Source: Bedellia somnulentella
Lineage: Eukaryota > Arthropoda > Insecta > Lepidoptera > Bedelliidae
NCBI GenBank assembly: GCA_963576735.1
Contig: OY755176.1
Coordinates: 19,329,423-19,393,422, forward strand
DNA: 64,000 bases
Direction: 5' to 3'
Position numbers and translations under genes: made by a program. The notes beneath the pieces are model-generated. The model searched no databases. It worked only from the letters and a program-made list of their open reading frames with translations, and was not told the origin of the DNA. Positions 10,124 through 20,545 of the stretch are shown one piece after another (the stretch's first letter is position 1; each line of letters opens with the position of its first letter).

Positions 10124-10451
10124 AATTCTCAGATGTGAAACCGGCCGTTTGTGCAGTGTTGGTACGAAATAGCATTGAGCGAATGGGGTTTGAAAGCAAC
10201 AAAGTTGCGGATAGATTATGGTGAAGTCGATTTAAAAATTTGTTTCGAGTACTACTAATAAGTAGAGTAGTACATAGTAATAAGTAGTACTTACTTACAT
10301 TCACTTTTTTAATCCAATAGAATATGGATATCGTAATGTTTTTTGCATACCTTTGAACACAGGGTTTTCATATCAAACTACTGAAGATCTGCATAAAGCT
10401 CTGTTACAATAATTTGGACCCTGTAAATATATGAATATACTTATACCTTTA

Positions 10452-10811
10452 GCGACATGATAGTCCAGTGGGTAGAACACCCGCCCGAAAAACAAAAGGG
10501 CGTGAGTTCCAATCCTGGGACGGGCCTACACCAATTTGTCTTTTCTAAAGTCATATGTGTGGTTAATTTATCATGGTTGCTAACGGTGAGGGAAAACATC
10601 GTGAGGAAACCCACATGGCTGAGTTGTACTTAGTCATGTGACAGTGTATTCGCACAAAACGGCGATAGGCCTGCCCCCTATCACGTGAGTACACTGTCTA
10701 AGCAAAACGTGGGTACCTTCTCTGGAAACTAGATGGCGCTTGCCATGTGAGTTCAGGAGTATTGGTACCTCTGCCAACCCCTTCGGGGATAAACGGCGTG
10801 AACCTTTATGT
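10452..10811 (+). mobile_element. SINE-B, full length with 11-bp target duplication
   Basis: The tRNA-like head has an A box (GATAGTCCAGTGGGTAG) and a B box (GAGTTCCAATCC), then GGGCCTACACCAATTTGTCT, the AACGGCGATAGGCC block, the CCAACCCCTTCGGGG hairpin, GGCGTGAAC and a short tail. TTATACCTTTA flanks it on both sides (10441-10451 and 10812-10822), proving insertion by target-primed reverse transcription. Confidence 0.9.
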
Positions 10812-10848
10812 TTATACCTTTAAGTCCCATCAAAGGCTAAACAGAGTT

Positions 10849-10971
10849 ACATAAACATAACATAAACGTTCACGCCGTTTATCCCCGAAGGGGTTGGCAG
10901 AGGTACCAATACTTCTGAACTCACATGGCAAGCGCCATCTAGTGTCCAGAGAAGGTACCCACGTTTTGCTT
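10849..10971 (-). mobile_element. SINE-B, 5'-truncated, inverted to its neighbour
   Basis: Tail-side 120 bp only, in minus orientation, about 40 bp after the plus-strand copy. The two form a tail-to-tail inverted pair able to fold into a long hairpin. Confidence 0.85.
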
Positions 10972-10997
10972 CCGGACTTATAAAATCCTTTTAAACA

Positions 10998-11160
10998 ATT
11001 AGATGGGGAAAATATTGTTGTATAAGGAATTATTGGTGATGGGTCTCCAAAAATCACTTAAAAAGCTTCAATTAGCCGTCTCTTACGAACACACAGAACC
11101 CTTGTATTACACCCACAGGAAGTTATGGTTTAGTGCTATTCTAAACCGAAACTACATAGA
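10998..11160 (-). mobile_element. SINE-A, diverged 5' two-thirds
   Basis: The minus-strand blocks TTGGTGATGGGTCTCC, CTCTTACGAACAC, ACACCCACAGGAAG and GTGCTATTCTAAACCG are in SINE-A order. The tail side is missing and abuts a SINE-B fragment. Confidence 0.75.
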
Positions 11161-11445
11161 TCCTTCAAAAGGTGTGTATGATATATTCTAGACAAGGGTA
11201 TTACAACAGAAATACAGGCATATTTGTGGTAATAATTCAGTATACGACATGTTTTCGTAGCAATATGATAGATTATATGAAACGTAGTCTTTCGCAGGAA
11301 ATATCGAGCTCATTTGCATCAGACTGTCGTTGTCGGCAGATATTTATTATTTAAGAGATAAACAGGTAGCTGTACCCTTATTTATTACATACGTATAGCT
11401 TTGATTCTAGAAGGATCACATATGTATAAAGTTTTATTGATTATA

Positions 11446-11696
11446 ACATACATACATACATATACTCACGGCTATAAATCCCAAGAAGGGGTAGCCAGAG
11501 CTAAGGAATTTGAAATTCCTCAGCCACTTTTAGATAATAAGTGGGGAAAAGATAGTAAAAATAAAGGTTGTTGGTGATGGGTCTCCAATCGCATCGCCCA
11601 AAAATCCCTTAAAAGCCTCAATACCGTTAGTCGCCTCTTACGTACACCCACCGGAAGAAATGGGGTAGTGCTATTCAAAGCCGACACTACACAGCA
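11446..11696 (-). mobile_element. SINE-A, full length
   Basis: Near-consensus minus-strand copy with a catacatacata tail at left and CGACACTACACAGC at right. Confidence 0.85.
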
Positions 11697-11907
11697 AACC
11701 TATTGTCTGCATTATGCTGCACTTTGACATGTCGCAATGCATTGCTTTTCACAAGTCAAAATACGACGGCGTTTGAGTTACCTCACAGAGTTTTTCAGTC
11801 ATCGAGTAATGATTTGAACATACATTAATTAAAGCAATAAAATAGGTTTATGTAGGGAAAAACACTAATGAACGTTTGCCTATCTTTGCTTAAATATGAC
11901 TTAGTTC

Positions 11908-12141
11908 ATACATACATATGCTTACGACTATAAATCCCTAGAAAGGGTAGCCAGAGCAAAGGAATTGGAATTTCCTCAGCTACTATTGGAAAATGCGTGG
12001 GGAAAATGGTGAAATAAAGGCTGTTGGTGATGGGTCTCCAACCGCATCGCCCAAAAAACCCTTAAAAGCCCCAATACCGTTAATCGCCTCTCACGCCCAC
12101 CCACCGGAAGAAACGGGGTAGTGCTAAGCCGACACTACACA
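11908..12141 (-). mobile_element. SINE-A, full length, slightly diverged
   Basis: All blocks present. A small deletion removes the ATTCTA before AAGCCGACACTACAC. Confidence 0.85.
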
Positions 12142-12204
12142 AATGTTATTTTAACTTTGATAACTTAGTAGCAACTGTAATAAACACACATTACAATAAA
12201 TTTA

Positions 12205-12300
12205 ACTTTCCAAAAGTGGCCGAGGAACTTCTAGCTCCTTAGCTCTGGCTACCCCTTCTAGGGATTTACAGCCGTAAGTATATGTATGTATGTATGTATG
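12205..12300 (+). mobile_element. SINE-A, 5'-truncated with 13-bp target duplication
   Basis: Begins inside the CCAAAAGTGGC block and runs to the (TATG)n tail. TACAATAAATTTA is duplicated at 12192-12204 and 12301-12313, so the truncation happened during insertion. Confidence 0.85.
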
Positions 12301-12313
12301 TACAATAAATTTA

Positions 12314-13162
12314 CTAAAAAATACCATCAAATATAGGAACAAAAGCGTTATCACGTTTATAATATAATATCACTAAAGATAGGATAGACAAAACTATCTT
12401 TATCAATCACAAACTCATCACATTTACAATCCGAACTATTCTTTATTGCCTCTCAAAAAAAAATTAAAAAGTCTTATATCCAAGCTAATATCAATGCACT
12501 TATCACGTTTTAGTTCTAAACGATTAATGTTATAAAAAGAATATAGTTATTGTAGGCTGATAAAATCATATATCTTCCGATTGACCATAAAAAATAGTGA
12601 TTTATCATTTTTATTGCAAGAAAAACATGGTGATGAGCTTCTGAAGAGGGGATGTTCTACGAGTTTTTTGTCACGCGGCCTGATTCTGGTAAAACGCCTG
12701 TTCCAATATTTATATTTAAATATGCAACATTTTTTATGGCGTACACGGTTTTGGGATGTATTATTGTAATTTGAGTTACAAAGTAATTTCAAAGTTTACC
12801 TACAAGGTTCAAGTTAAGTACGCCTACTTTGGCATACCCTGTTAATTGTAATAATAGCTGTAGTTCATTAATTAAGTATCACTATTTAATGTACTTATGC
12901 TCAAAGGAGTACACCGCCACTTCTGCTGATGATGTCGGGTAAGTCTTTTTACGTATTCAAAGTTTACGAAAAGAGTAATGGGCAGCGCGGCGTGTTTGGC
13001 ATTTCATGAACAAAGATCCTTAGAAAACGACGGAAACGTTTTATAAAATATTATTTTATTTTATTTTATTTTATTTTATTATATATATATAACGAGGTTA
13101 TAATGGAACTTTAAGTATGAATATCTTGAGTCTATACTTACTATGAAATCGGTTAATTACAA
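12314..13162. other. Intergenic with an (ATTTT)n array
   Basis: 13048-13081 is an (ATTTT)n run followed by (AT)n. Open frames of about 60-80 codons at 12547-12792 on both strands overlap each other and lack any motif. No gene supported. Confidence 0.45.
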
Positions 13163-13528
13163 TGCTTTACATAACATTACATAAACCTTCACGCCGAATA
13201 TCCCCGAAGGGGTTGGCAGAGGTACTAATACTTCTGAACTTCACGTGACTTTGTCACCCTAGTACCCACGTTTTGCATGGACAGTGTACTCACGTGATAG
13301 GGGGCAGGCCTATCGCCGTTTTGTACGAATACACTGTCACATGACTAAGTACAACTCAGCCATGTGGGTTTCCTTACGATGTTTTCCCTCATCGTTAACA
13401 ACCATGATAAATTAACCACACATATGTCTTTAGAAAAGCTAAATTGGTGTAGGCCCGACCCGGGATTTGAACACTAGTCGTTTGCACGATAACCGGTGTT
13501 CTACCCTTTGAGCTATAACGTCGTTTTT
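13163..13528 (-). mobile_element. SINE-B, full length (second subfamily)
   Basis: Complete copy including the tRNA head (reverse of GATAGCTCAAAGGGTAG). Its head carries CCGGTTATCGTGCAAACGAC in place of the CCCGCCCGAAAAACAGAAGG of the other subfamily, and the middle has TTTTGCATGGACAG. Confidence 0.85.
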
Positions 13529-14140
13529 GCTTTACAGTTTAAAAAAAACAATTTCAGATTATCACTACTCGTACATGATAGAGCGATCAAATAAAAAGCT
13601 GTCAGAGATATGTTATTTTTGTGAAATTTACCTATGATTTGTTTAACAGTATTTTCGCTCTATAACGTTTTGTTATAAAAACATAAATTATACAGAATAC
13701 GGTCGCTAAGGGTAAGCTTAGAAAATAATCATTGACCAGTTATAATCCCTCTGGGAATTGTTTTCCTCACTCGAGCGGGACAAGAGATTGCCCATATAAA
13801 TTACTCTGTAAACTTCCAAATATTGCTCGAAAATATTCATAGGAGAATATTTTTATTGCGTTTTTTTATTGTGCTACATTTAAGAGACGTGAGTCTTTTT
13901 AAGTTTTTGGTGGGCTTAAAGGTTCGAGACCAATCACTTCACCTAATTCAGACGGCTCTGTTAGGAGTTTCACTACGAGATCGAATCCACAACGATGAAA
14001 TTTGCATAAACACAATTATTTTTTGATCAGGTTACAATTGTTTAATAACTATGTTGTAACACCAAATTTATCATTCTTAACAGTGTATTGGCTTACACTG
14101 TAATGCCACGATTTGTGTTTCCATAGATACTCCATGATTA
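13529..14140. other. Intergenic, nothing recognised
   Basis: AT-rich. A 67-codon frame at 13823 has no recognisable feature. Confidence 0.5.
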
Positions 14141-14310
14141 CATGCATATACTCACGCCATTATTTCCCATTGGGGTAGGCAGAGACTATTGATCGCCACT
14201 TTGTACGATCCTGACAAACCTCTCTAGCTTTGTTTATATCCATCAATCTTTTAATATGTGATCTTTTATTCTTCATACTTTGGTCGGACGCCTGCTTTTT
14301 GAGCATAACG
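14141..14310 (-). mobile_element. LINE-C 3' end
   Basis: The minus frame reads KNKRSHIKRLMDINKAREV, then CQDRTKWRSIVSAYPNG, then the hairpin and GGCGTGAG tail. Upstream homology fades at the AGCATAACGACC stretch. Confidence 0.85.
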
Positions 14311-14869
14311 ACCACGGGTGGAGGAAAGTAGTAAGTAATGTGAGTAGAGGACGCCATGATTCTTTTAAGAAAATAAAATTCACATTATTTTCGTATTACG
14401 AATATCGTGTTCAAATACATTGTTTCCACAAGTGAAAATCTTTGCTCTCAAATATCCTGCCATTTGAAAAATCCCGTGGCCACATTAGGCTCATATCGTT
14501 AACACCCGAATGAGTCGTACTAACGTTCGCATCGGAAACGTACCAATAGTCAAATATCACACTCGCTGTTTTTCAGCGGGTAACATATACCATTAGCAGG
14601 TATCAGGGGTTAAGGCGAATATCATGGTCGAATGGGGAAATTTGGTTAGTTTTCATATTTTTCAAAGGATATCGTAAGAAAAATTATAAACTAGGTTTTT
14701 TAAAAAAACTGTTTACTATAAATATAAGTTTGTAATAAAGCCTAAATTGTTAGTGAAGTAGTTAAATACTTTCACAACCCCTAACAGATTTCCAAAGTCT
14801 GTATGCCTGTCTGTTCTTATGTCAGTTCCTATTACCACATTTTCATTAGATTTCAGAAAATCAATAACT

Positions 14870-15312
14870 ATACTTTGCTGAAGTCATCATGCAGTCCTGT
14901 TATCCCTCATAGGGCCCGAAGAAGAGATCTCCACTTTTCTCGATCTTGTGCAGCAGCTTTCAGATCCTTCCAGCTGAGTTCAGTTGATGCAGCCTCTTTT
15001 TCAATTGAGCGTCTCCAGGTGGTACTGGGCGACCCGGCTTTTTTTGCCATGCGCTTGTCACTTTAACCCTTGTTTGGATAGATGAGTGTCTAGTCTTATC
15101 AGTACATGTCCAATTCAGCGCCATTTTCTCCTAAGGATCTCCTTGTCGATGAGCTTTTGGTCAGTCAACTCCCGCAGCCTTACGTTAGTTATGGTTCGTG
15201 GCCAGCAGATTCCCAGTAAGCGTCATAAACATTTGTTCACGAAGACCTGTAGCTTGCTGGTTACTTAATTTTTAACGAGCCATGTCTCGCATCCTTTGCA
15301 CTTATGTAAAAT
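14870..15312 (-). pseudogene. RTE-like LINE reverse transcriptase, C-terminal remnant
   Basis: On the minus strand three frames can be joined by eye: GCETWLV, VTSKLQVFVNKCL, RLLGICWPRTITN, LRELTDQKLIDKEILRRKWR, IGHVL, and later a K-rich HGKKSRVAQ stretch and a DREKWRS-like end. This order (VF-N-CLRRLLGI-WP...LRRKWRWIGH) is the conserved end of RTE-type reverse transcriptases after the catalytic domain. Several stops and shifts are present, so it is dead. No poly(A) or GATGAT tail is obvious at its 3' side (about 14870). Confidence 0.7.
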
Positions 15313-17117
15313 AATATTTTAGTTTTCTTGGTTTCAATGACATAATTATATCGCAAAAGTTTAGTATATCTGTTGCACATATTATTAAAATTAAATTCTA
15401 ATGACACCAAACGAGTCCATTCTCCTTAACGCCCGTTTTTGAATTCGGAACGGGCCTGATAATCTGCGCGGGAAAACGAAAAGTCGAACTTTCCAGTTGC
15501 GTTCAGAAACTCGACGTAACTCGCGTGCTCAGTGATTCGTTTGCTTTCGATAAGATCACGCACTGCGCAGCTCGCGGACGTACGTGGTGTCAGGATAAAA
15601 ATGGTTTACGCTTTTTACTCTATGTGGCGAAAGAAACGAAACGTCATATAAATTGTCATAAATCATCTATCGTCCTTTGTTTAAGAATAATTTCCTCTCT
15701 AGAGTTCCAAAAGTGGCGGAGAAATTGGTAACTATAAAGCTCTGGATTAGTTACTTTTCGGTATTAAGCCTAATCTTAATAAATTATATACATCACAATG
15801 GGTAAAACCGCGTCAATAATTTTTATTAAATCTATTAGTAAATTATAGTAAAACGATTGTTATTAAAGTTATTAATTTTCTCAAGTTTTTCCTAGATTAG
15901 CTAGCAGACAGACTACACAGCACACCTATATGAATTGCCTCAGCATCAGTATTTCAATAGAAATGAAATAGGGATGTTAATCACTATTTCCAAACTACAA
16001 TTATTTTGTGATATTCACATAAGTCATTCCAATTGACCAATCATTTAGGTTTTAAGATGAAGGGACAAGGCATTAATTAAGAGGAAGAAGATATACCGAT
16101 AAACAGATTTATCAACCTACGTCTGCGATACGAGCAGTCTGTGTGCAAGATAATGCGCGGTTACCGACCGGTTCGGCCAGAACAATAGTTTGAATTTTAA
16201 CTGCGATTCTAAACGATATTTTCCAAAAGGGGTTCCAATCTTATTTCATAAATTAAAACGCCTCATTAGCTTATTTCTGAACTCTACTATTAGTAACAGA
16301 TTTATTAAATGAAACAACCCTTACATTGTTTCGTGTTTGTTCGTACCAAAATGACTAAACACATAATATTGTAACACTTGAATCGGTAATTAAATTATAA
16401 CGTATGCTATAAAATGCTATATAAAAAGTATGCTAGCATATTATTCTAACACTTCATGACCGATTGTAATGTGTGCCTCGCTTCTAACGTCTACAGCTAA
16501 GCGATTTTGAGTATTAAACATAAGTTGAAAACTTAAGTTAAATGCAAATTTTCTATCAAGCATATGGGATTGAAATCTCCCAGAAAATTGCTCCATTACA
16601 AAATAAATAAAAGAATATAAATTTTAAGTTCAAACCATCTAAGTCACAAAGTTTAGTATTTCGTTCATTTTATCATAAGTCTCATAACTACTAAAAGCAC
16701 CATGCATCTAGTGTAATATTGTAAAAGAAGATAGCTTTGGCAAGTTTTTAAGCTATAAATAAGTGGAATAGTTCTTTGTCGAAGAGACAATCAGCTAAAA
16801 CACGTTCCAAGTAATCCATATATCAGGAATCAAATGTCGTCGATCGCTCTTTCTTCTAATCATATTTTAAGTTATAGGGAGACTGCACACTTGTATGCTA
16901 GAATATTAGTTATACGGGTGATCATAGACTTTACGCCCGATTTCTGAATTGAGTATTGAAGCTGAAAACGATTCAAGTATGGTTTTGTCTCATTCAGTTG
17001 TTAAGATTTCCATGCGACAGAACGATACTTAAGTTGTTCTCAGCTGGAATACTCTTACTTAGTTTATTTGTAAATATAGTGAATTTCAAAATATTAGGGT
17101 ATACACGCTATATAATT
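15313..17117. other. Long unique stretch with GC-rich islands
   Basis: About 15410-15600 is GC-rich and non-repetitive (ACGCCCGTTTTTGAATTCGG, GCGCAGCTCGCGGACG). A smaller island lies at 16120-16195 (ATAATGCGCGGTTACCGACC). The remainder is AT-rich. No spliced coding structure is convincing. Candidate regulatory DNA, by composition only. Confidence 0.3.
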
Positions 17118-17231
17118 TGTATAGTGTCGGCTTAGAATAAAACTAACCTATTTCTTCCCGTGGCCGCGGATGTCGTAAGAGGCGACTTAAGGTGTTGGGG
17201 CTTTTTAAGTGATTGTTGGGCGATGCGGTTG
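17118..17231 (+). mobile_element. SINE-A 5' half joined to a GATGATGATG tail
   Basis: GTGTCGGCTTAGAATAAAAC to GGGCGATGCGGTTGG is SINE-A. It then switches to CGATGATGATGATT, the tail typical of RTE-type LINEs, instead of the SINE-A 3' half. Confidence 0.7.
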
Positions 17232-17719
17232 GCGATGATGATGATTAGATTTTATATTAAGTAAACAATCGCACATGTTTATTAAAAGAAATAAATAACA
17301 TGTTTATTAGTTTTTCGCTGGTGCAAAAAAACAACGTATCACTAGGTTTACAATCATAAAAACAGATAAGTCACACTTATGTGAAGTTATTTGGCGGAAT
17401 ATGCAAAAATGTGCATTTGTTAACTCATTTTTATCAGTGTGCAATCGTCTTAATATCAATTCTTTAATAACATCTTCAATTCATATATCAGAATAACGCG
17501 ACATTCGATTTATCGCCTCAAATCGAACCTGAAATCGATCAAATCTAACTTAATTTCTCGCTAGTCTTCACCCTGTATGGGCACTTTAAAAGGCGGTAAG
17601 TATTTTTGTTTCTACTCAGTGATAGATGTTAATAACTTTTTTCATGTTTATTGATTTGCAAAATTATTTAGCTTCTTCCAACGGGCCTGGTAGGAATGTG
17701 CAAAGTCATTAAATAAAAT
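17232..17719. other. Intergenic, nothing recognised
   Basis: AT-rich. No open frame or repeat match of note. Confidence 0.5.
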
Positions 17720-18372
17720 GCATACATATACTCACGTCTATAAATTCCAAATAGGGGTAGCCAGAGCTTTAGAGCTAGAAACTTCTCAGACACGTTAGGA
17801 GGTTGTTAGGGGACAAGATGGTAGAAATAAAGTATCGTTGGTGATGGGTCTCCAACTGCATCACCCAAAAACACTTAAAAAAGCTCCAAATCATTAGTTG
17901 CCTCTTACGCACTGACCTCCATTATACTATATAAGTACGCTGGACTAATTATAGGCCGGGTGACAGTGAGGCGATTTGATTTCCGCCATTTTGGCGCTTA
18001 CGGCAGCAGTGAAGGAACAAGGAACTAATAAAAGAGATGGGACAGTAAGATAAAATATATCGATAAAATGTTTCTGCTTAAAGGAGTTTTATCAAAACGA
18101 AACTTTACAGCACTATTGATTTATAATTGTTTCTAAAAACCATAGATATATTATGCTTTTTGGTAAAAAAACACTGGCCAATTTGCAGTTTATGTCATAT
18201 TTAGTTCCTCGTTCCTTCATTGGGGGCGCTTCAAATTGGCACAGTAAATAGCTGTCATTTTGATACGTATCATAAGTCCAGCGTACTTATATAGTATAAT
18301 GGAGGTCAGTGCTCTTACGACACCCGTAGGTAGAAAGGGGTAGTAACATTCTAAGCCGGCACTACACGGCAG
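17720..18372 (-). mobile_element. SINE-A split by a hAT-like MITE
   Basis: Minus-strand SINE-A at 17720-17909 resumes at 18312-18372. The 402 bp between is a foreign element flanked by a duplication of the SINE sequence CTCTTACG. Confidence 0.85.
17910..18311. mobile_element. hAT-like MITE with 37-bp perfect terminal inverted repeats
   Basis: The ends 17910-17946 and 18275-18311 are exact reverse complements over 37 bp, beginning CACTGACCTCCATTATAC. CTCTTACG is duplicated at 17902-17909 and 18312-18319. An 8-bp duplication plus a CA..TG terminus points to hAT; P-type elements also make 8-bp duplications. Subterminal blocks (GAAGGAACAAGGAACTAATA and its inverse near 18205) also pair. No coding capacity. 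The perfect ends suggest recent movement. Confidence 0.85.
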
Positions 18373-18378
18373 TTTTGT

Positions 18379-18500
18379 TTTTTTATTTTATTTTATTTTC
18401 ATTTATTTAGGAAACAAACACTCGTTTACATTAGAAATGTACACAGTTATAAAAGAAACAATTAGACCTACAGCTCCATAAATTAATATTTTACACTTTT
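18379..18500 (-). mobile_element. Probable LINE 3' end with (TAAAA)n tail
   Basis: The minus strand ends ...GTTTCCTAAATAAATGAAAATAAAATAAAATAAA, like the 3' end at 62.77 kb. It is a short 5'-truncated insert next to the SINE-A copy. Confidence 0.45.
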
Positions 18501-18896
18501 GTGTGCAGCAGGTATATACATCAGTATTGTTTTTATTTTATTTTTTATACATTTGGGTTTATCGAGTTTTACTGAGGGATAAATGTTAATTAATTTTTTC
18601 ACGTAAGTTTTACTGATTTGCAAAATGATTTAGCTTCTTCCAACAAGCCTTGTCGGAAGGCGAAAGTAATTAAATAAATAAAATTTCGCAGTCCATTTAA
18701 GGCGAAATATAACACATTTTTTTTTACAATTTCTACATAAATATCTCATGACGTTCAGATGAACAAGTAGTACCTAGTATCTACCACCACTGTGACCCCT
18801 TTGGGACGTGGCAAGAATAGTTTATCGGTGTCTTCATCCCACCATCAAAATAATTAAAATTCGTAAAAGGATCTAGCGTTACATTTACATAGCTAT
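18501..18896. other. Intergenic; pre-insertion sequence of the next SINE
   Basis: 18780-18897 reads on past the SINE at 19162, so it was contiguous before insertion. A minus-strand string YFDGGMKTPINYSCHVPKG is open here but has no match I recognise. Confidence 0.35.
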
Positions 18897-18907
18897 TTGT
18901 AATAATT

Positions 18908-19150
18908 GCCGTGTAGTGCCGGCTTAGAATGTCAGTACTCCTTTCTACCCACGGGTGTCGTAAGAGGCGACTAAGGGTATTGGGGCTTTTTATTGGATTT
19001 TTGGGCGATGCGGTTGGATACCCATCACCAAAAACCTTTATTTTTACCATCTTTTCCCACTCAACTTCCAAAAATGGCTGAGGAATTTATAATTCCTTAG
19101 CTCTGGTTACCCCTTCTAGAGAAATACAGCCGTGAGTATATGTATGTATG
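18908..19150 (+). mobile_element. SINE-A, full length with 11-bp target duplication
   Basis: GCCGTGTAGTGCCGGC start and (TATG)n end. TTGTAATAATT flanks it at 18897-18907 and 19151-19161, which fixes the exact SINE-A 5' end as GCYGTGTAGTG. It belongs to a subfamily with GTGCCGGC and TACCCACGGGTGTCG. Confidence 0.9.
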
Positions 19151-19161
19151 TTGTAATAATT

Positions 19162-19489
19162 ACCGAGTTTGAGTGGCAATGGGCGGGGTCATCACGGAGC
19201 CATCAGCAGGCGACGCAATGTAGGTATTTGTAGCACAAAACGAAATCCTTAAATTATTGGGTGAGTAGCTAAAAACCTAGTGCTTGTTAGTAGGGTGGGC
19301 TCAATGACTATGACTTTGTAATTCGTTCGTAATCCCATTAACTATGGATTTTCCAGATCCCGGATTTGCTAAGTCTCATTCTGATTATACGATACTAACA
19401 CATGCTACGATTCATAAGATACATAGGTACTTTGCTCCATTCACTCTAGGCTATCATCTCAAAATAATCTAAGCTTATATGATATACAG
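19162..19489. other. Intergenic, short GC-rich part
   Basis: 19165-19225 is GC-rich (GGCGGGGTCATCACGGAGCC). Nothing further recognised. Confidence 0.35.
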
Positions 19490-20158
19490 AGGACGTGATA
19501 GCTCAATGGGTAGAACACCGGTTATCGTGCAAACGACTAGTGTTCAAATCCCAGGTCGGGCCTACACCAATTTGTCTTTTCTAAAGACATATGTGTGGTA
19601 AATGATCTTTATTTATTATTCAAGAACATATCATACAACATTACAAGCACCTTACAACTAACTTAAAACTAAAAATAATTTAACAATAAAATTAAACAAA
19701 TATAATAAAAAAAGGTCAATTAAACAAACCGCTCCGAGACATTTCCGACCCAAAGGTCCCCATTACGCTGGCAGCGTTACCCCGCTGAACAGCTAGGGAG
19801 ATCCTCTGCATCAAAAATGCCCCAGAACGGTAATTGATCTCTCCGAGCTTCAAGACCGAGATTCAAGATCATTGATCTTGAATCTCGGTGGTTAATTTAT
19901 CACGGTTGTTAACGGTGAGGGAAAACATCGCGAGGAAACCCACATGGCTGAGTTGTATTTAGTCATGTGACAGTGTATTCGTACAAAACGGCGATAGGCC
20001 TGCCCCCTATCACGAGAGTACACTGTCCATGCAAAACGTGGGTACTCTGAACACCAGGTGACAAAGTCACGTGATGTGCAGAAGTATTAGTACCTCTGCA
20101 TGACCTCTGCCAACCCCTTCGGGGATATTCGGTGTAAACGTTTATGTTATGTTATGTC
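19490..20158 (+). mobile_element. SINE-B, full length, interrupted by a LINE fragment
   Basis: The head GACGTGATAGCTCAATGGGTAG to ATGTGTGGTAA (19601) continues after the insert from GTGGTTAATTTATC (19888) to the GTTATGTTATG tail. Second-subfamily head, as in the copy at 13163. Confidence 0.85.
19602..19889 (-). mobile_element. LINE 3' fragment nested in SINE-B, capped by a palindrome
   Basis: The minus strand encodes the end of a non-LTR reverse transcriptase, RISLAVQRGNAASVMGTFGS...SGLFN and a stop, then an AT-rich 3' UTR ending TTCTTGAATAATAAATAAAG near 19605. GTGGT(T)AA of the SINE is duplicated on both sides. Its 5' side is a 17-bp perfect inverted repeat (19855-19871 and 19873-19889) around one T, an abnormal 5' junction for a LINE insertion. 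Confidence 0.7.
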
Positions 20159-20352
20159 ATATGATATTAATAATAGATCCCCAATCCCCTACATCATCCT
20201 CCAATCATTTCAAAATCCCTAAAACCTGAGTCGCTTTAAAAAGTGACCTAGGAGATATAAGAAAATGTCATTCTAAACCAGAGCTACTCAAGAAAATACA
20301 TTAAATTTTAATATATTCATATTTTATACGTATTTTGCTTTTTATGTTAAGA

Positions 20353-20545
20353 TACATACATACATACATATACTCACGGCTATAAATCCCTTAACGGGGT
20401 AGCCAGAGCTTCATGTTTTTGGTGACGGGTCTCCAACCACATCGCCCAAAAATCACTTAAAAAGCCCCCATACCCTTAGTCGCCTCTTACGATCACCCAC
20501 GGGTAGAAATAGGGTAGTGTTATTCTAAGCCGACACTACACGGCA
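20353..20545 (-). mobile_element. SINE-A with internal deletion
   Basis: The tail hairpin goes from AGCCAGAGCTTC directly to TTTTTGGTGACGGGTCTCC, losing about 50 bp of the centre. Both ends are present. Confidence 0.85.

Larger units (their letters stand above)
6567..10147. mobile_element. PIF/Harbinger DNA transposon, about 3.6 kb
   Basis: The left end C-A-GCCGGTTTCACATCTGAG (6567-6586) is matched by the reverse complement at the right end (10128-10147, C-G-GCCGGTTTCACATCTGAG). Similarity continues a few bases inward (MATTC). TTT flanks both ends (6564-6566 and 10148-10150), compatible with the 3-bp target duplications of this superfamily, although a TTT duplication is weak evidence. Inside are a spliced Myb/SANT-like gene (plus strand) and a Harbinger-type transposase N-terminus (minus strand), the two genes that autonomous Harbinger elements carry. 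Two SINE-A copies and a tRNA-like SINE head are nested in it. The catalytic half of the transposase is missing, so the element is dead in cis. Confidence 0.75.
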
